Shown in pieces: positions 1-6,890 of a stretch of 7,668 nucleotides of DNA (positions within the stretch are counted from its first letter, which is position 1; every line of letters begins with the position of its first letter). This stretch comes from Bacteroidota bacterium (GTDB lineage Bacteria; Bacteroidota; Ignavibacteria; Ignavibacteriales; Ignavibacteriaceae). The stretch spans positions 1 through 7,668 of the forward strand of contig JAJYSI010000149.1 in NCBI GenBank assembly GCA_021793635.1, written 5' to 3'. Below the pieces are notes generated by a model. That model saw only the letters and a list, made by a program, of their open reading frames with translations, searched no databases and was not told the origin of the DNA. The position numbers were made by a program, and so were the translations under genes.

Positions 1-721
1 CTCTCGGACCGTTTTTCATCATTACATTGTAAGCATCTACAATCGTAAGATCAGGCTTACGGTAGGTTGCAAAATCGGCAATACATTGATGGAGATTATT
101 GCTGTGCCAGTATCCTCTATCCCAAACAGCGCCCATCAAATTTTTCATCCCGATTGTAATTCTGCTTGAGCCATGTTCTTTCAAAATTGGAACATTTATA
201 AAAACATCAGAGCTCAAGATCAATTCATGAACCTTCGCCTCTTTTAATCTTTTTCCATTCTTCACGGAAACATTCTGATAATATCCTTCGCTTTCACCGG
301 AGACTACTTTTGCGCCGGCGTCCTTTGCAGCTTTTTCTATTCCGCTTGATGAATAACACCGGGTCCAGTTATCGCAAGTATGATCGAAGACGTAAACATC
401 CTTTGCCCCGGCTTCAAAACAATAATTTATAATTCTTGAAACTAATTTTGGATTAGTGCATGCAGCCTTCTCAGGAACAACATCCCAGCCTATGTTCGGC
501 TTAACAACAACAGTCTGCCCTTTCTTCACAAATTTTTTAATACCTCCTAAAGAAGAAATAGCTTTATCAAACATTACTTCAGGCTCTCCGCCTTTGACCG
601 CTACCAAGTCATAGTTTGCTTGAGATATAAATGAGTTAGGAAATATTTCGGTTAAGTTTCCGAATGTGCTTGCGGCTATTGCTGCTAATGAACCTTTTTT
701 TATGAATTCTCTTCGATCCAT
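1..721 (-). CDS. DUF362 domain protein with Tat signal, C-terminus cut by window edge
   Basis: Reading the minus strand from the ATG at 721 gives 240 residues open to the window edge, so the C-terminus is missing. The N-terminus has a twin-arginine motif (DRREFIKK, residues 2-9) followed by a hydrophobic stretch (GSLAAIAAS), which predicts folded export by the Tat pathway. The remainder matches my memory of the DUF362 family: VVVKPNIGWD (71-80), a conserved TNPKLV segment (89-94), EAGAKDVYVFDHT (103-115), CDNW followed by RCY (116-123), and NVPILKEHG through GMKNLMGAVWDRGYWH (177-206). The family has no settled biochemical role that I know of. Some members carry added ferredoxin-like Fe-S domains, and none is visible in the part present. 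The gene is transcribed away from the oligopeptidase gene. Tat export suggests a cofactor-bearing or pre-folded periplasmic protein, but that is inference. Confidence 0.9.
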   Translation of the reverse strand, partial: MDRREFIKKGSLAAIAASTFGNLTEIFPNSFISQANYDLVAVKGGEPEVMFDKAISSLGGIKKFVKKGQTVVVKPNIGWDVVPEKAACTNPKLVSRIINYCFEAGAKDVYVFDHTCDNWTRCYSSSGIEKAAKDAGAKVVSGESEGYYQNVSVKNGKRLKEAKVHELILSSDVFINVPILKEHGSSRITIGMKNLMGAVWDRGYWHSNNLHQCIADFATYRKPDLTIVDAYNVMMKNGPR

Positions 722-957
722 TTTCGTTCCTCCGTTTCAGTTAATTTTTATTTTAATATTTGTATCTATTCAAATAACAATTTACTTTAGAAATCTTTCG
801 CAAAGTTACAACATTAAAATTGTTTGACAAAATGTCTCTTCCGAGGTTATCTCACGCCAATTTTGCGCAATGATTTATGAGACTATTCTCCTGGATCTGT
901 TTTACTATTTTACGGTTAGGAAATAACTGTTCAATTAAAATCAATCAGCAATAAATT
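722..957. other. Divergent intergenic region between DUF362 and ptrB genes
   Basis: This 236-bp AT-rich spacer must hold the promoters of both divergent genes. On the plus strand a perfect TTGACA lies at 824-829, with TTATCT at 847-852 after 17 bases. The -10 match is weak, so this is only a possible ptrB promoter, with a leader of about 100 bases. On the minus strand, TTGTTA followed after 16 bases by TATTAA gives an equally weak candidate for the DUF362 gene. No clear operator, RNA gene or small ORF was seen. Confidence 0.3.
729..733 (-). promoter_or_regulatory. Shine-Dalgarno site of the DUF362 gene
   Basis: On the minus strand GGAGG lies 7 bases before the ATG at 721. It fixes that start and shows that this organism uses Shine-Dalgarno initiation at least for some genes. 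Confidence 0.8.
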
Positions 958-3048
958 ATGTTTAGAGATAACGCCGCGATAAAGAGAAATAGTAAGGAAT
1001 TGGAACTGCCGGAAGCTCCGGTTGCCGAAAAAATTAAGAAAGAGTTGACGATACACTCTCATACACGAGTAGACTTTTATTATTGGATGAATGATATCAA
1101 TAATCCAAAAGTAATTGAATATCTTGAATCGGAAAACGAATACACTAAACAGGCTCTTGCTCATACAGACGAATTGCAAAAGAAAATTTTTAATGAAATG
1201 GTTGGAAGAATAAAAAAGGAAGACGAATCTGTCCCTTACAGATACAACAGTTATTTGTATTACAGGAAATATGAAGAAGGGAAAGAATATCCTATTTATT
1301 GCCGGAAAAAAGAATCGCTTAGTGCTGCAGAAGAAATTATGCTTGATATAAATGAAATGGCGAAAGGTCATAAGTACATTAACGTGGTTGGTTTGAATGT
1401 CAGTCCCGATAACCAACTGCTTGCCTTAAGTGTGGATTTTTCCGGAAGAAGAAAATATGAAATTCATTTTAAGAATTTAGAAACCGGTGAAATGCTGCCG
1501 CAGAAAATTTCCGGTACAGCCGGTTCGACTGCATGGACAAATGACAGTAAGACAATTTTTTATTCCAAAAAAGATAAGGCTTTACGCCCATACAAAATTT
1601 TTAAGCACCAGATTGAAAGCGAATCTTCTAAAGATTCCGAAATATATCATGAAACTGATCCGACATTCAGCGTTTATGTTAACAAGTCGAAATCCGGGAA
1701 ATATATATTTATCGGTTCATTCAGTAATACCGCATCAGAATACCGGTTTCTCGATGCCGATAATCATGATGGAATCTTTATTCTGATAAACTCACGCGAA
1801 AATAATCACGAGTATTATGTTGAACATCTTAATGATAAATTTTTAATTACTACAAATGACGATGCAAAAAATTTCAAGCTGGTAGAGGTGGAAATAAATA
1901 ATCCATCAAAAGAAAATTGGAAGGTTATAATCCCTCACAGAAAACAAATTTTGCTGGAAGGTATTGAAGTCTTTAAAAATTATATCGCTATACTTGAGAG
2001 GAGAGACGGATTAAAGAAGATCAGGATTTTGAATTTGTCAAATCGATCCCAAAAGTATATTGAATTTGATGAGGAGACCTATGCTGTCTATCCTGATTCT
2101 AATTATGATTTTGATTCGAACGTATTAAGATTTGTTTACACCTCACCTACAACTCCAAATACTACTTATGATTTTAATATGGAGACGGGAGAGAAAAAAT
2201 TATTGAAGCAGGAAGAAGTGCTCGGAAATTTTAACAAGAATAATTATTCGACTGAAAGAATTTTTGCAACGGCAGAGGATGGTACTAAGATCCCGGTTTC
2301 AATTGTCTATAAAAAAGGCTTAATTAAGAACGGAAGAAATCCAATGCTGCTTACCGGATATGGCGCATATGGTATCAGCTCGGATCCGGATTTTTCTTCA
2401 ACAAGATTAAGCCTTCTTGATAGAGGATTCATTTTTGCAATTGCACATATCCGCGGCGGGCAGGAGTTCGGGCGGCAATGGTATGAAGACGGCAAGCTTT
2501 TTAATAAAAAAAATACTTTTACCGATTTCATTTCATGTTCGGAGTTTTTGATTAAAAATAATTATACAAATAAAGAATATCTTTTTGCCGTTGGAGGAAG
2601 CGCAGGTGGGCTGTTAATGGGTTCGGTAATCAATATGCGCCCTGATTTGTTTAAGGGAGTTGTCGCCGCGGTTCCGTTCGTTGATGTTCTTACAACTATG
2701 CTTGATGAAAATATTCCGCTTACTACCGGAGAATATGACGAATGGGGCGATCCAAACATAAAAGATTTTTACGAGTATATCCTTTCGTATTCTCCTTACG
2801 ATAATGTTGAAAGGAAAAAGTATCCGGCTTTACTGGTAACGACCGGTTTGAATGATTCACAGGTTCAATACTGGGAACCGGCAAAATGGGTTGCCAAGCT
2901 CCGGGATATGAAGACGGATAGTAATCCAATTTTACTTTATGCGAACATGTCGGCAGGACACAGCGGTTCTTCCGGTAGGTTCGAACGTTTTAAAGTGATT
3001 GCACTTGAATATGCTTTTCTTTTTGATCAGATTGGCATTGAACAATAA
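958..3048 (+). CDS. ptrB: Oligopeptidase B (S9A family serine peptidase)
   Basis: This is a complete 696-residue oligopeptidase B, an enzyme that cuts short peptides after Arg or Lys, preferring dibasic sites (family knowledge). The N-terminal segment TRVDFYYWMND (36-46) and the beta-propeller region (about 75-430) precede an alpha/beta-hydrolase domain. The triad is visible: Ser548 in GGSAGG, Asp633 in GLNDSQV and His668 in SAGHSG. All three are offset by 16 from the E. coli enzyme as I remember it (532, 617, 652). Asp476 and Asp478, matching the P2-binding acids, are kept. Of the two P1-binding glutamates, the first is Glu592 and the second is replaced by Asp594. There is no signal peptide, so it is probably cytoplasmic. 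The start is set by a TAA in frame at 952-954. No Shine-Dalgarno site precedes the ATG. It ends in tandem stops TAA-TAG. Confidence 0.95.
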   Translation: MFRDNAAIKRNSKELELPEAPVAEKIKKELTIHSHTRVDFYYWMNDINNPKVIEYLESENEYTKQALAHTDELQKKIFNEMVGRIKKEDESVPYRYNSYLYYRKYEEGKEYPIYCRKKESLSAAEEIMLDINEMAKGHKYINVVGLNVSPDNQLLALSVDFSGRRKYEIHFKNLETGEMLPQKISGTAGSTAWTNDSKTIFYSKKDKALRPYKIFKHQIESESSKDSEIYHETDPTFSVYVNKSKSGKYIFIGSFSNTASEYRFLDADNHDGIFILINSRENNHEYYVEHLNDKFLITTNDDAKNFKLVEVEINNPSKENWKVIIPHRKQILLEGIEVFKNYIAILERRDGLKKIRILNLSNRSQKYIEFDEETYAVYPDSNYDFDSNVLRFVYTSPTTPNTTYDFNMETGEKKLLKQEEVLGNFNKNNYSTERIFATAEDGTKIPVSIVYKKGLIKNGRNPMLLTGYGAYGISSDPDFSSTRLSLLDRGFIFAIAHIRGGQEFGRQWYEDGKLFNKKNTFTDFISCSEFLIKNNYTNKEYLFAVGGSAGGLLMGSVINMRPDLFKGVVAAVPFVDVLTTMLDENIPLTTGEYDEWGDPNIKDFYEYILSYSPYDNVERKKYPALLVTTGLNDSQVQYWEPAKWVAKLRDMKTDSNPILLYANMSAGHSGSSGRFERFKVIALEYAFLFDQIGIEQ

Positions 3049-3098
3049 TAGAAGTATCAAAACCTCATTATCCCGAATTGACATCTAAGCATGTTGAT

Positions 3099-3151
3099 AT
3101 TTCCAAATCAAAATATTAATTATAGATAGATAAAAATTTTGATTTGGATAT
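3099..3151. repeat. 13-bp perfect inverted repeat just before a start codon
   Basis: Bases 3102-3114 pair exactly with 3136-3148 (arm TCCAAATCAAAAT), with a 21-base AT-rich loop. After one mismatch two more pairs form (3099-3100 with 3150-3151). The right arm ends 7 bases before the ATG at 3156 and covers the only weak Shine-Dalgarno-like bases (GGA, 3146-3148). No T-run follows, so it is not a standard terminator. It may be an operator or a leader hairpin that hides the ribosome site; both readings are inference. Confidence 0.7.
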
Positions 3152-3155
3152 CGAT

Positions 3156-4172
3156 ATGAAAATGTTAAAATGTATGGCTGCGTTATTGCTGATTTCTTCT
3201 CCTTTGCTTCATCCTCAGACTAATTCAAGTTCGAATAACGATAGGATTTCTGCTGTCTCTATTTGGAAACCTACATCTGAAATTATGCAGAAGATTTATA
3301 CTGATTGCGGAGCGCAGCAGGGAGATAAAATGTACGAATGTCTTCTTAACGAGATGGCGGCTGCCGGCGCATCCCGTTCGGCAATTGAGTTTTCAGCGCT
3401 GATAAAAGGACACGGATATATGAACGGTTTTAAGAAATTAGGTGAAATTGGTGCAGCTAATGTGTACTATGTTTTTAGGCAGAACAACCATGAAGGCTGC
3501 ATACTTGTAAATTGCAAACCGGATTTGCTTGATGTTGATAATTTAGATTATTTAAATACCGGAGACATGGAGCAGAATCTAATTTATCAATCATTAAAAA
3601 ACTCCTATCCGCAAATTGGAATTTTCCCCGGTAACAGAGAAGGTACGGATTATCCTCAGAAACAGAATCTTCAGCATCATGGAGAAAGAATAATTATAAA
3701 TTATGACTTGAGGAATGGATGCGATAACTGCCAGCTATTGGGCTTTGCTTATTTCGCTTTTGATTTTGACAGCATTGGTAATTTTTTAGGAACAAAATTC
3801 GTTAGTGTAAAAAATTCATTAGACTTGCAATCTGCAAATGCAGTTGCAGAAAATAACCAAAACATTTTCAGCGATCCATCTGTACCGATTGAAGTATCGT
3901 TAGGAGAGAAATTTGCGATAGTTCTTTTATCAAATCATTCCGCCGGCTTAAAATGGGAATTAGGCGAGCCATTAGATAAGAAGATGTTAATCCTTCTCGG
4001 GACTAATTTTGTCCAGCCATATGAGACACTTCCAAATGCGGCGGGGAAGGAAACCTGGACTTTCGAAGCTTTGGGAAGCGGATCCACCACATTAAAATTC
4101 AATTATGTCCATTCCTGGGGGTCCAATTCCAAAGCGTTGGAAAAATATAACTTTCACGTAAACGTAAAATAA
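3156..4172 (+). CDS. Exported cysteine-containing protein with C-terminal chagasin-like (I42) domain
   Basis: This is a 338-residue protein that I do not recognise as a whole. The N-terminus (MKMLKCMAALLLISSPLLHP) is a Sec-type signal peptide with no lipobox, so it should be periplasmic or secreted. Residues about 35-230 match no family I can name and hold three close cysteine pairs: 51/62, 115/120 and 189/192, the last a CDNC motif. Such pairs suggest disulfides. Residues about 243-338 resemble the chagasin-type cysteine protease inhibitor fold (I42). They contain NHSAGLKW (260-267) where the family has NPTTGY-W, NAAGKETWTFEA (294-305) at the Gly-rich loop, and VHSWG (318-322) where it has RPW. 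All three inhibitor loops are degenerate, so the fold is more certain than the inhibition. A TTG 12 bases upstream could also start the frame, but it lies inside an inverted repeat. The gene follows ptrB by 107 bases. A link between them is unproven. Confidence 0.8.
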   Translation: MKMLKCMAALLLISSPLLHPQTNSSSNNDRISAVSIWKPTSEIMQKIYTDCGAQQGDKMYECLLNEMAAAGASRSAIEFSALIKGHGYMNGFKKLGEIGAANVYYVFRQNNHEGCILVNCKPDLLDVDNLDYLNTGDMEQNLIYQSLKNSYPQIGIFPGNREGTDYPQKQNLQHHGERIIINYDLRNGCDNCQLLGFAYFAFDFDSIGNFLGTKFVSVKNSLDLQSANAVAENNQNIFSDPSVPIEVSLGEKFAIVLLSNHSAGLKWELGEPLDKKMLILLGTNFVQPYETLPNAAGKETWTFEALGSGSTTLKFNYVHSWGSNSKALEKYNFHVNVK

Positions 4173-4193
4173 TCCGAAGTGATATATACCTCA

Positions 4194-4217
4194 CCGGCTT
4201 AAAATTCTTTAATCCGG
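4194..4217 (+). terminator. Possible hairpin after the chagasin-like gene
   Basis: CCGG (4194-4197) pairs with CCGG (4214-4217), then after one C/T mismatch TTAAA (4199-4203) pairs with TTTAA (4208-4212) around a 4-base ATTC loop. No T-run follows, so an intrinsic terminator is only a possibility. It lies between the end of one gene and the promoter of the next, where termination would be expected. Confidence 0.3.
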
Positions 4218-4218
4218 A

Positions 4219-4287
4219 GGAAACTTTCTATTGACATTAAAGTTTCCAGTAATTATTTTGGAAACGTAAAAAACAAAAAAAGTTTCC
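4219..4287. promoter_or_regulatory. Multi-half-site operator before tetR (GGAAAC/GTTTCC repeats)
   Basis: There are four half-sites: GGAAACTTT at 4219-4227, AAAGTTTCC at 4239-4247, GGAAAC at 4260-4265 and AAAGTTTCC at 4279-4287. The first two form a perfect 9-bp inverted repeat with an 11-base spacer enclosing the -35 box. The second and third form GTTTCCA/TGGAAAC (4242-4248 with 4259-4265), a 24-bp element lying over the -10 box. The third and fourth form a 6-bp pair with a 16-base spacer, running into the leader. TetR repressors bind as dimers to such repeats, so autoregulation of the efflux operon is likely. Which pairing is bound cannot be read from sequence. Confidence 0.75.
4231..4259 (+). 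promoter_or_regulatory. Promoter of the tetR efflux operon
   Basis: A perfect -35 TTGACA (4231-4236) is followed after 17 bases by TATTTT (4254-4259), giving a start near 4266 and a leader of about 33 bases. It is interleaved with the GGAAAC/GTTTCC half-sites, so a bound repressor would block RNA polymerase. The -10 region also approaches the Bacteroidota TAnnTTTG form but is one base short. Confidence 0.6.
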
Positions 4288-4298
4288 GATGTTTTAAC

Positions 4299-4910
4299 AT
4301 GGAAGATGAAAAAGAAAAAATAATAATCTTTGCTGCTCAGAAGTTTATGGAAGGCGGTTTTTTCAAGACCACTATGGATGAACTGGCTGCCGAAATGCGA
4401 ATGAGCAAAAAGACAATTTATAAAAACTTCCCTTCAAAAGAGAAACTTGTAACTCAGGTAGCCAAGAGAATACTGGATGATAATTCCCACCTAATAGATG
4501 AGACGGTTGCTCTTAAATGCAATGCGGTAGAGAAGCTTTTCAGAATATTTCAAACGGTTGCAAAAATAATTTCCAAGATAAATGAAAATAACCTAAAGGA
4601 TATCCATTATTATTCTCCTGAAACATGGAAAGAGATCGATGATTTCAGAACGAAAAAAATGACGTTTTTTCTAGCTAATATAATTGCTCAAGGGCAAAAG
4701 GAAGGCTATTTTGTAAAGAAAAGACCTGAAATAATAATAACAATGTTCCTTGCGTCTGCCCGTGCGATTGCTACCCCTGCTTTCATAATAAATAACCGCT
4801 TTACTTTTCTTGAAGCTTTGGACGAAATGTCTGAAATTCTTGCTAGAGGTATTACGACAGATAAAGGCAAAAAGATTTTTAATAAACTCAAAGACGGAGC
4901 TAATAAATGA
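4299..4910 (+). CDS. TetR/AcrR family transcriptional regulator
   Basis: This is a 203-residue protein of usual TetR length. The N-terminal DNA-binding domain is clear: IIIFAAQKFMEGGFFKTTMDELAAEM (8-33) gives helices 1 and 2, and MSKKTIYKNFPSKEKLV (35-51) is the recognition helix with the conserved family ending. The C-terminal part (about 55-203) is the variable ligand and dimer domain, so the inducer cannot be guessed. It is the first gene of an efflux operon and its last bases overlap the adaptor gene in an ATGA junction, which suggests translational coupling. This order (regulator, adaptor, ATPase) parallels E. coli cecR-ybhG-ybhF. The promoter carries inverted repeats fit for its own binding. 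No Shine-Dalgarno site precedes the ATG. The role as a local repressor is inference from context. Confidence 0.93.
   Translation: MEDEKEKIIIFAAQKFMEGGFFKTTMDELAAEMRMSKKTIYKNFPSKEKLVTQVAKRILDDNSHLIDETVALKCNAVEKLFRIFQTVAKIISKINENNLKDIHYYSPETWKEIDDFRTKKMTFFLANIIAQGQKEGYFVKKRPEIIITMFLASARAIATPAFIINNRFTFLEALDEMSEILARGITTDKGKKIFNKLKDGANK
4896..4899 (+). promoter_or_regulatory. Shine-Dalgarno site of the adaptor gene, inside tetR
   Basis: GGAG lies 7 bases before the ATG at 4907, within the last codons of tetR. It supports that start and the 4-base ATGA overlap of the two genes. Confidence 0.7.
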
Positions 4911-5875
4911 AGAAGATTATTCTGGTTCTACTGACATTCACTGCCGGACTATTCTGGGGCTGTAGTTCAAGCAGTAATAAAAATAAGATAGAAGCCTCTG
5001 GAACAATCCAGGCAACTAATGTTACTGTTTCAGCAAAAGTAACAGGCCAAATAAAAAAATTATTTTTTAATGAAGGCGATTTGGTTAAAGCCGGCGACAC
5101 TTTGATGACGATCGACCACGACTTGCTGTCAATTCAGCTTCAGCAAGCCCAGGCTGCTGAAGAAGCCGCGGATGCCCAGCTTACACTTTTAGTCCAAGGT
5201 GCAAGAAGTGAAGATATCAAACAGGCGCAAGATGGATTGAAGCAGGCTCAGGCGAATTTCGAACTGGCTCAATCTAATAGAAATAGAAATGAAAAATTAT
5301 ATCATGCTAAGTCAATTACTCAGCAGCAATGGGATGATGTAATGGCAAAATATGATATTGCCAATGCTCAACTGAATTCGGCAAAAGAAAATTTGAAGAA
5401 GATAAAAAATCTTGCAAGACCAGAAGAGATCAAGCAAGCAAAAGCAAATCTTGACAGCAGGATTGCTGCTGTAAATCTTCTGAAAAAAAATATCAGCGAC
5501 TCATACGTAACTGCTCCTATTGATGGTTTCGTAGTCAAAAAGTTTATCGAAGCCGGCGAAAGTGTTGCGCCGCTTTCTTCTCTGGTTATGATATCAAATT
5601 TAAATTATGTCGATCTTGAAATTTATATTCCCGAAACCCAGCTTGGAGAAATAAAACTCGGTCAGCAGGCTCGGGTTAAAGTTGATTCATATCCTAACAA
5701 AACTTTTTCCGGTAAAGTTATTTACATTTCCCCTGATGCGGAATTCACTCCCAAAAATATTCAAACAAAAGATGAGCGAACAAAGCTTGTTTATGCGGTT
5801 AAAATTCACATACACAATCCGCAATATGATTTGAAAGATGGAATGCCGGCGGATGCGACGATAAATATTAATTGA
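4907..5875 (+). CDS. HlyD/YbhG-type membrane fusion (efflux adaptor) protein
   Basis: This 322-residue periplasmic adaptor would join an inner-membrane ABC exporter to a TolC-type outer membrane channel. The N-terminus (MKKIILVLLTFTAGLFWGC) is a signal peptide ending in Cys19 followed by serines. The box FWGC is imperfect, but a lipoprotein anchor is likely. Residues 38-72 form the first lipoyl half (VSAKVTGQIKKLFFNEGDLVKAGDTL). Residues about 73-197 are a Gln/Ala-rich coiled-coil hairpin with a twofold internal motif: ARSEDIKQAQ at 99-108 and ARPEEIKQAK at 170-179, typical of YbhG-like adaptors. Residues 200-230 (YVTAPIDGFVVKKFIEAGESV) are the second lipoyl half, and about 231-322 the beta-barrel part, ending DGMPADATI. 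It overlaps tetR by 4 bases and lies 43 bases before the ATPase gene. The exported substrate is unknown. Confidence 0.93.
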   Translation: MKKIILVLLTFTAGLFWGCSSSSNKNKIEASGTIQATNVTVSAKVTGQIKKLFFNEGDLVKAGDTLMTIDHDLLSIQLQQAQAAEEAADAQLTLLVQGARSEDIKQAQDGLKQAQANFELAQSNRNRNEKLYHAKSITQQQWDDVMAKYDIANAQLNSAKENLKKIKNLARPEEIKQAKANLDSRIAAVNLLKKNISDSYVTAPIDGFVVKKFIEAGESVAPLSSLVMISNLNYVDLEIYIPETQLGEIKLGQQARVKVDSYPNKTFSGKVIYISPDAEFTPKNIQTKDERTKLVYAVKIHIHNPQYDLKDGMPADATININ

Positions 5876-5880
5876 GTCAT

Positions 5881-5912
5881 GTAATTTTGAAATTTTGTAA
5901 TCTTGTAATTAT
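5881..5912. repeat. Four tandem copies of an 8-bp unit (GTAATTTT-like)
   Basis: The spacer between the adaptor and ATPase genes is mostly four head-to-tail 8-mers: GTAATTTT, GAAATTTT, GTAATCTT and GTAATTAT, ending 6 bases before the next ATG. The copies differ from the first by one or two bases. No Shine-Dalgarno site is present, so the ATPase gene starts directly after this repeat. Confidence 0.75.
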
Positions 5913-5918
5913 ATAAAT

Positions 5919-6845
5919 ATGGAAGCAATAAAAGTAAACGGAATAGCCAAAGATTTCGGTGAAGTAAAAGCCCTTAAAGAAATTTCCTTTGACGTAAAGC
6001 CTGCTGAAATGTTTGGATTGGTAGGACCGGACGGTGCCGGAAAAACTACAACCATTAGACTGCTTTGCGGCTTATTGATTCCAACTTCAGGTTCAGCCGA
6101 ATTATTCGGATATGATCTGATGAAAGATAAAATAAAAATTCAAAAGCAAATCGGATATCTTTCACAAAAGTTTAGTCTTTACGGTGATTTGACAATTGAT
6201 GAGAACATTGAATTCTTTGCTGATCTTCACGGGGTAAAAGATTATCAGAATAGAAGAAATGAGCTGCTTGAATTTACCCGGCTTACTCCTTTCCGGGATC
6301 GCCTTGCTGATAATTTATCCGGCGGAATGAAGCAGAAGCTCGCACTTGCATGCACGCTGATTCATAAGCCCAAAATAATTTTTCTTGATGAACCGACAAC
6401 GGGCGTTGATCCGGTTTCGCGAAGAGACTTCTGGAAAATATTATCAAATCTTCAGAAAGACGGCGTTACTATTTTTATGTCAACTCCGTACTTGGATGAG
6501 GCGGAAAGATGCAATAGAGTAGCGCTTTTGAATAACGGCGAGGTGCTTAGTTTCGATACGCCGCAAAATATAAAAGCATCAATAAAAAAGCTGATCGTTG
6601 AAGTTGTATGTTCGCCGATAATCAAGGCGTATAAGCTGCTAAAAGAGAAAAGCAATTTTGAAGTACAGATGTTCGGAGACAGGCTGAACGTTGCTCTTGA
6701 AGATTACAATGAAGATTTCGAAAAGATTGAAAAGTTATTTTCGGAAAACAGCATACAAATGATAGATAATCGAATTATTCCGACTTCGCTCGAAAATGTA
6801 TTCATACATTTAATCGGCGAGGCAAAAAACCAAACAGCATGCTGA
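5919..6845 (+). CDS. ABC transporter ATP-binding protein (ABC-2/YbhF type)
   Basis: This 308-residue cytoplasmic ATPase would power the exporter. Walker A is GPDGAGKT (36-43, with Asp where Asn is usual, as in YbhF-like proteins), the Q-loop is Gln83, the signature is LSGGM (133-137), and Walker B is IIFLDE (153-158) followed by PTTGVDP. The H-loop reads MSTPYLDEAERC (187-198): the usual switch histidine is Pro190. Residues about 225-308 are the C-terminal extension common in ABC-2 type ATPases. E. coli YbhF carries two fused ATPase domains; this is one, so a second ATPase gene may exist outside the window. It has no transmembrane segments and depends on a separate permease, not present here. 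It lacks a Shine-Dalgarno site and follows the tandem 8-mer. Ribosomes may reach it from the adaptor gene, which is inference. Confidence 0.95.
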   Translation: MEAIKVNGIAKDFGEVKALKEISFDVKPAEMFGLVGPDGAGKTTTIRLLCGLLIPTSGSAELFGYDLMKDKIKIQKQIGYLSQKFSLYGDLTIDENIEFFADLHGVKDYQNRRNELLEFTRLTPFRDRLADNLSGGMKQKLALACTLIHKPKIIFLDEPTTGVDPVSRRDFWKILSNLQKDGVTIFMSTPYLDEAERCNRVALLNNGEVLSFDTPQNIKASIKKLIVEVVCSPIIKAYKLLKEKSNFEVQMFGDRLNVALEDYNEDFEKIEKLFSENSIQMIDNRIIPTSLENVFIHLIGEAKNQTAC

Positions 6846-6879
6846 AAAAAAATTTTTTAAAATAAGAATTGAACCTACT

Positions 6880-6884
6880 AAGGA
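6880..6884 (+). promoter_or_regulatory. Shine-Dalgarno site of the tolC-like gene
   Basis: AAGGA lies 6 bases before the ATG at 6891 and supports that start. The rest of the 45-base spacer is AT-rich (an A8T6 tract directly after the ATPase stop) with no terminator, so transcription should run on. Confidence 0.7.
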
Positions 6885-6890
6885 TTTAGC

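Noticed and set aside
931..1416. Antisense open frame of 161 codons over the start of the oligopeptidase gene
   Set aside because: It is Phe/Ile-rich, lies opposite a strongly supported gene and resembles no family; it is a by-product of AT-rich coding DNA.
1487..1786. 99-codon open frame within the oligopeptidase gene, same strand
   Set aside because: It is wholly inside a well-supported gene in another frame and has no family features.
3078..3106. TTGACA at 3078-3083 as a promoter for the chagasin-like gene
   Set aside because: No acceptable -10 hexamer lies 16-18 bases downstream.
3144..3155. TTG as the start of the chagasin-like gene
   Set aside because: It falls inside the right arm of the inverted repeat and would put acidic residues before the signal peptide. 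The ATG at 3156 gives a normal signal sequence.
5881..5912. Tandem 8-mers as a CRISPR-like array
   Set aside because: The units are far too short and have no spacers between them.
6845..6858. A8T6 tract after the ATPase stop as a terminator
   Set aside because: It has no GC stem or loop, and the next gene follows with a good ribosome site. It is probably only AT-rich spacer.
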